From: JAFHCF01 sp048497495 | Lineage (GTDB): Bacteria > Pseudomonadota > Alphaproteobacteria > Rhizobiales > Ancalomicrobiaceae | Direction of reading: 5' to 3' | DNA: 25,429 nucleotides | NCBI GenBank assembly: GCA_048497495.1 | Contig: JAFHCF010000205.1 | Coordinates: forward strand, 1-25,429 | Shown here: positions 24,858 to 25,429 of the stretch, one piece after another | Layout of the letters: every line of letters begins with the position of its first letter | Position numbering within the stretch: the stretch's first letter is position 1 | The notes under the pieces: generated by a model | Told to the model about the DNA's origin: nothing | The model's database searches: none | The model's input: only the letters and a program-made list of their open reading frames with translations | Translations under genes and position numbers: made by a program

Positions 24858-25358
24858 TCAGGCTCGCAGACGGCGCAGCAGATTGCGTGTCGCGAAGATC
24901 GCCATCGCAACTCCGGAGAGGACGATCATCGGTTTGACCGTCGCCGGTATCGGCGCGTTGAAGGCCGTGCCGTAGCGCTCCCAAGTGGTGAGCGACTCCC
25001 AGGCCTCCGGAAATCCGTAGAGCGCGAGCGTCGCGCAGAAGGCGAGGATCATGACGTATTGGATGACGTCGAAGATCTTGCGAACCGTCGGCGGCACCAC
25101 GTCGTAGATGGTGGTGATGCGCAGATGACGGTCTTGGCTCATGGCGTAGATGCCGGCGTAGACGTAGCCGATGGCGCACACCCACAACGACAGTTCGTTG
25201 GCCCAGGTGGTCGGAGCGTTGAAGAGATAGCGCGCCACGACTTCGTAGACCGTCGCGACCACCACGATGGCGAACAACCAGGCGGGCGCGGTCTCCAGGG
25301 TGAGCGCGGTGTGTCGACGTTTCTCGGGATCGATGGTGATGAGATCCGTGTCGGTCAC
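24858..25358 (-). CDS. dctQ: TRAP transporter small permease (DctQ)
   Basis: This is a small four-helix membrane subunit of the TRAP transporter, 166 residues from the chosen start. The family motif EVVARYLFNAPTTWANELS follows TM1, and three further hydrophobic segments match the usual topology. An upstream ATG at 25382 would add 8 residues. It lacks a ribosome binding site, whereas GTG at 25358 has AGGAGG 5 nt upstream, so the GTG start is preferred. It partners with DctM, 9 nt downstream. The upstream bases 25383-25429 stay open in frame to the window edge, but no homology is visible there. Confidence 0.88.
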   Translation of the reverse strand: MTDTDLITIDPEKRRHTALTLETAPAWLFAIVVVATVYEVVARYLFNAPTTWANELSLWVCAIGYVYAGIYAMSQDRHLRITTIYDVVPPTVRKIFDVIQYVMILAFCATLALYGFPEAWESLTTWERYGTAFNAPIPATVKPMIVLSGVAMAIFATRNLLRRLRA

Positions 25359-25394
25359 GGGACCCTCCTGTTCGCTCGACATGGGGCGATCGGG

Positions 25395-25413
25395 CTCGGC
25401 GCGCGCGCCGGAG
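25395..25413. terminator. possible hairpin upstream of dctQ
   Basis: The palindrome GGCGCGCGCGCC (25398-25409), flanked by CTC and GGAG, can form a tight GC stem 40 nt or so before the dctQ start. It may end or stabilise a transcript of a preceding gene (dctP is the expected one) or attenuate the permease genes. The window ends too soon to tell. Confidence 0.25.
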
Positions 25414-25429
25414 AGGGTGGCCGCCGAGG

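Overview
The window is very GC-rich DNA with strong third-position GC, so long antisense ORFs are common. The gene families suggest an alphaproteobacterium, most likely of the Hyphomicrobiales (Rhizobiales). Evidence for this includes a HisKA_2-type sensor kinase, an EI-HPr-EIIA fusion paired with a GlcNAc-type EIICB, MacAB and RND pumps with NodT-type channels, and TRAP transport next to sugar-acid enzymes. The genus cannot be named from sequence alone. There are no rRNA or tRNA genes, CRISPR arrays, insertion sequences or phage genes.

Layout. (1) 77-4557, minus strand: a two-gene N-acetylglucosamine-type PTS. nagF is an EIIA-HPr-EI fusion and nagE an EIIC-EIIB protein carrying a second, cysteine-less EIIB-like domain. 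A triple half-site inverted repeat lies just upstream of nagF. (2) 4672-5235, minus: an NADPH-dependent FMN reductase-like flavoprotein. (3) 5236-5835: 600 bp without a convincing gene, holding two inverted copies of a 19-bp element. (4) 5836-10603, plus: outer-membrane channel, MacA-like adaptor and MacB-like ABC pump. The channel and pump genes are both frameshifted, one by an 8-bp tandem duplication and one by an apparent single-base loss. (5) 10677-12310, minus: a GAF/HisKA_2 kinase overlapped by 4 nt with a single-domain response regulator. (6) 12436-13299, minus: a transglutaminase-like protein. (7) 13585-14208, minus: a TetR repressor, divergent from (8) 14376-20323, plus: outer-membrane channel, adaptor and RND pump. 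Two 15-bp palindromic operators sit between tetR and the channel gene. (9) 20466-25358, minus: a sugar-acid module of TRAP small and large permeases, an enolase-superfamily dehydratase, a gluconate 5-dehydrogenase-like SDR and a DUF4862-like TIM-barrel protein. The TRAP binding protein is presumably beyond the right edge.

How the parts work together. The PTS imports and phosphorylates an amino sugar through one complete PEP-to-sugar relay. The two efflux clusters are separate tripartite pumps, both with the unusual gene order channel-adaptor-pump. The RND cluster has a textbook divergent TetR switch. The right-hand module should import a sugar acid, dehydrate it and carry out a keto/hydroxy interconversion; the DUF4862-like gene is its uncharacterised member.

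I see no wholly new multi-gene system. The most unusual signal is a 19-bp element (14 of 19 positions invariant in four copies) that lies in the same orientation upstream of four transcription units: FMN reductase, first efflux operon, kinase/regulator pair and transglutaminase. A weaker fifth copy precedes the RND adaptor. It could define a small regulon or a non-standard promoter class.
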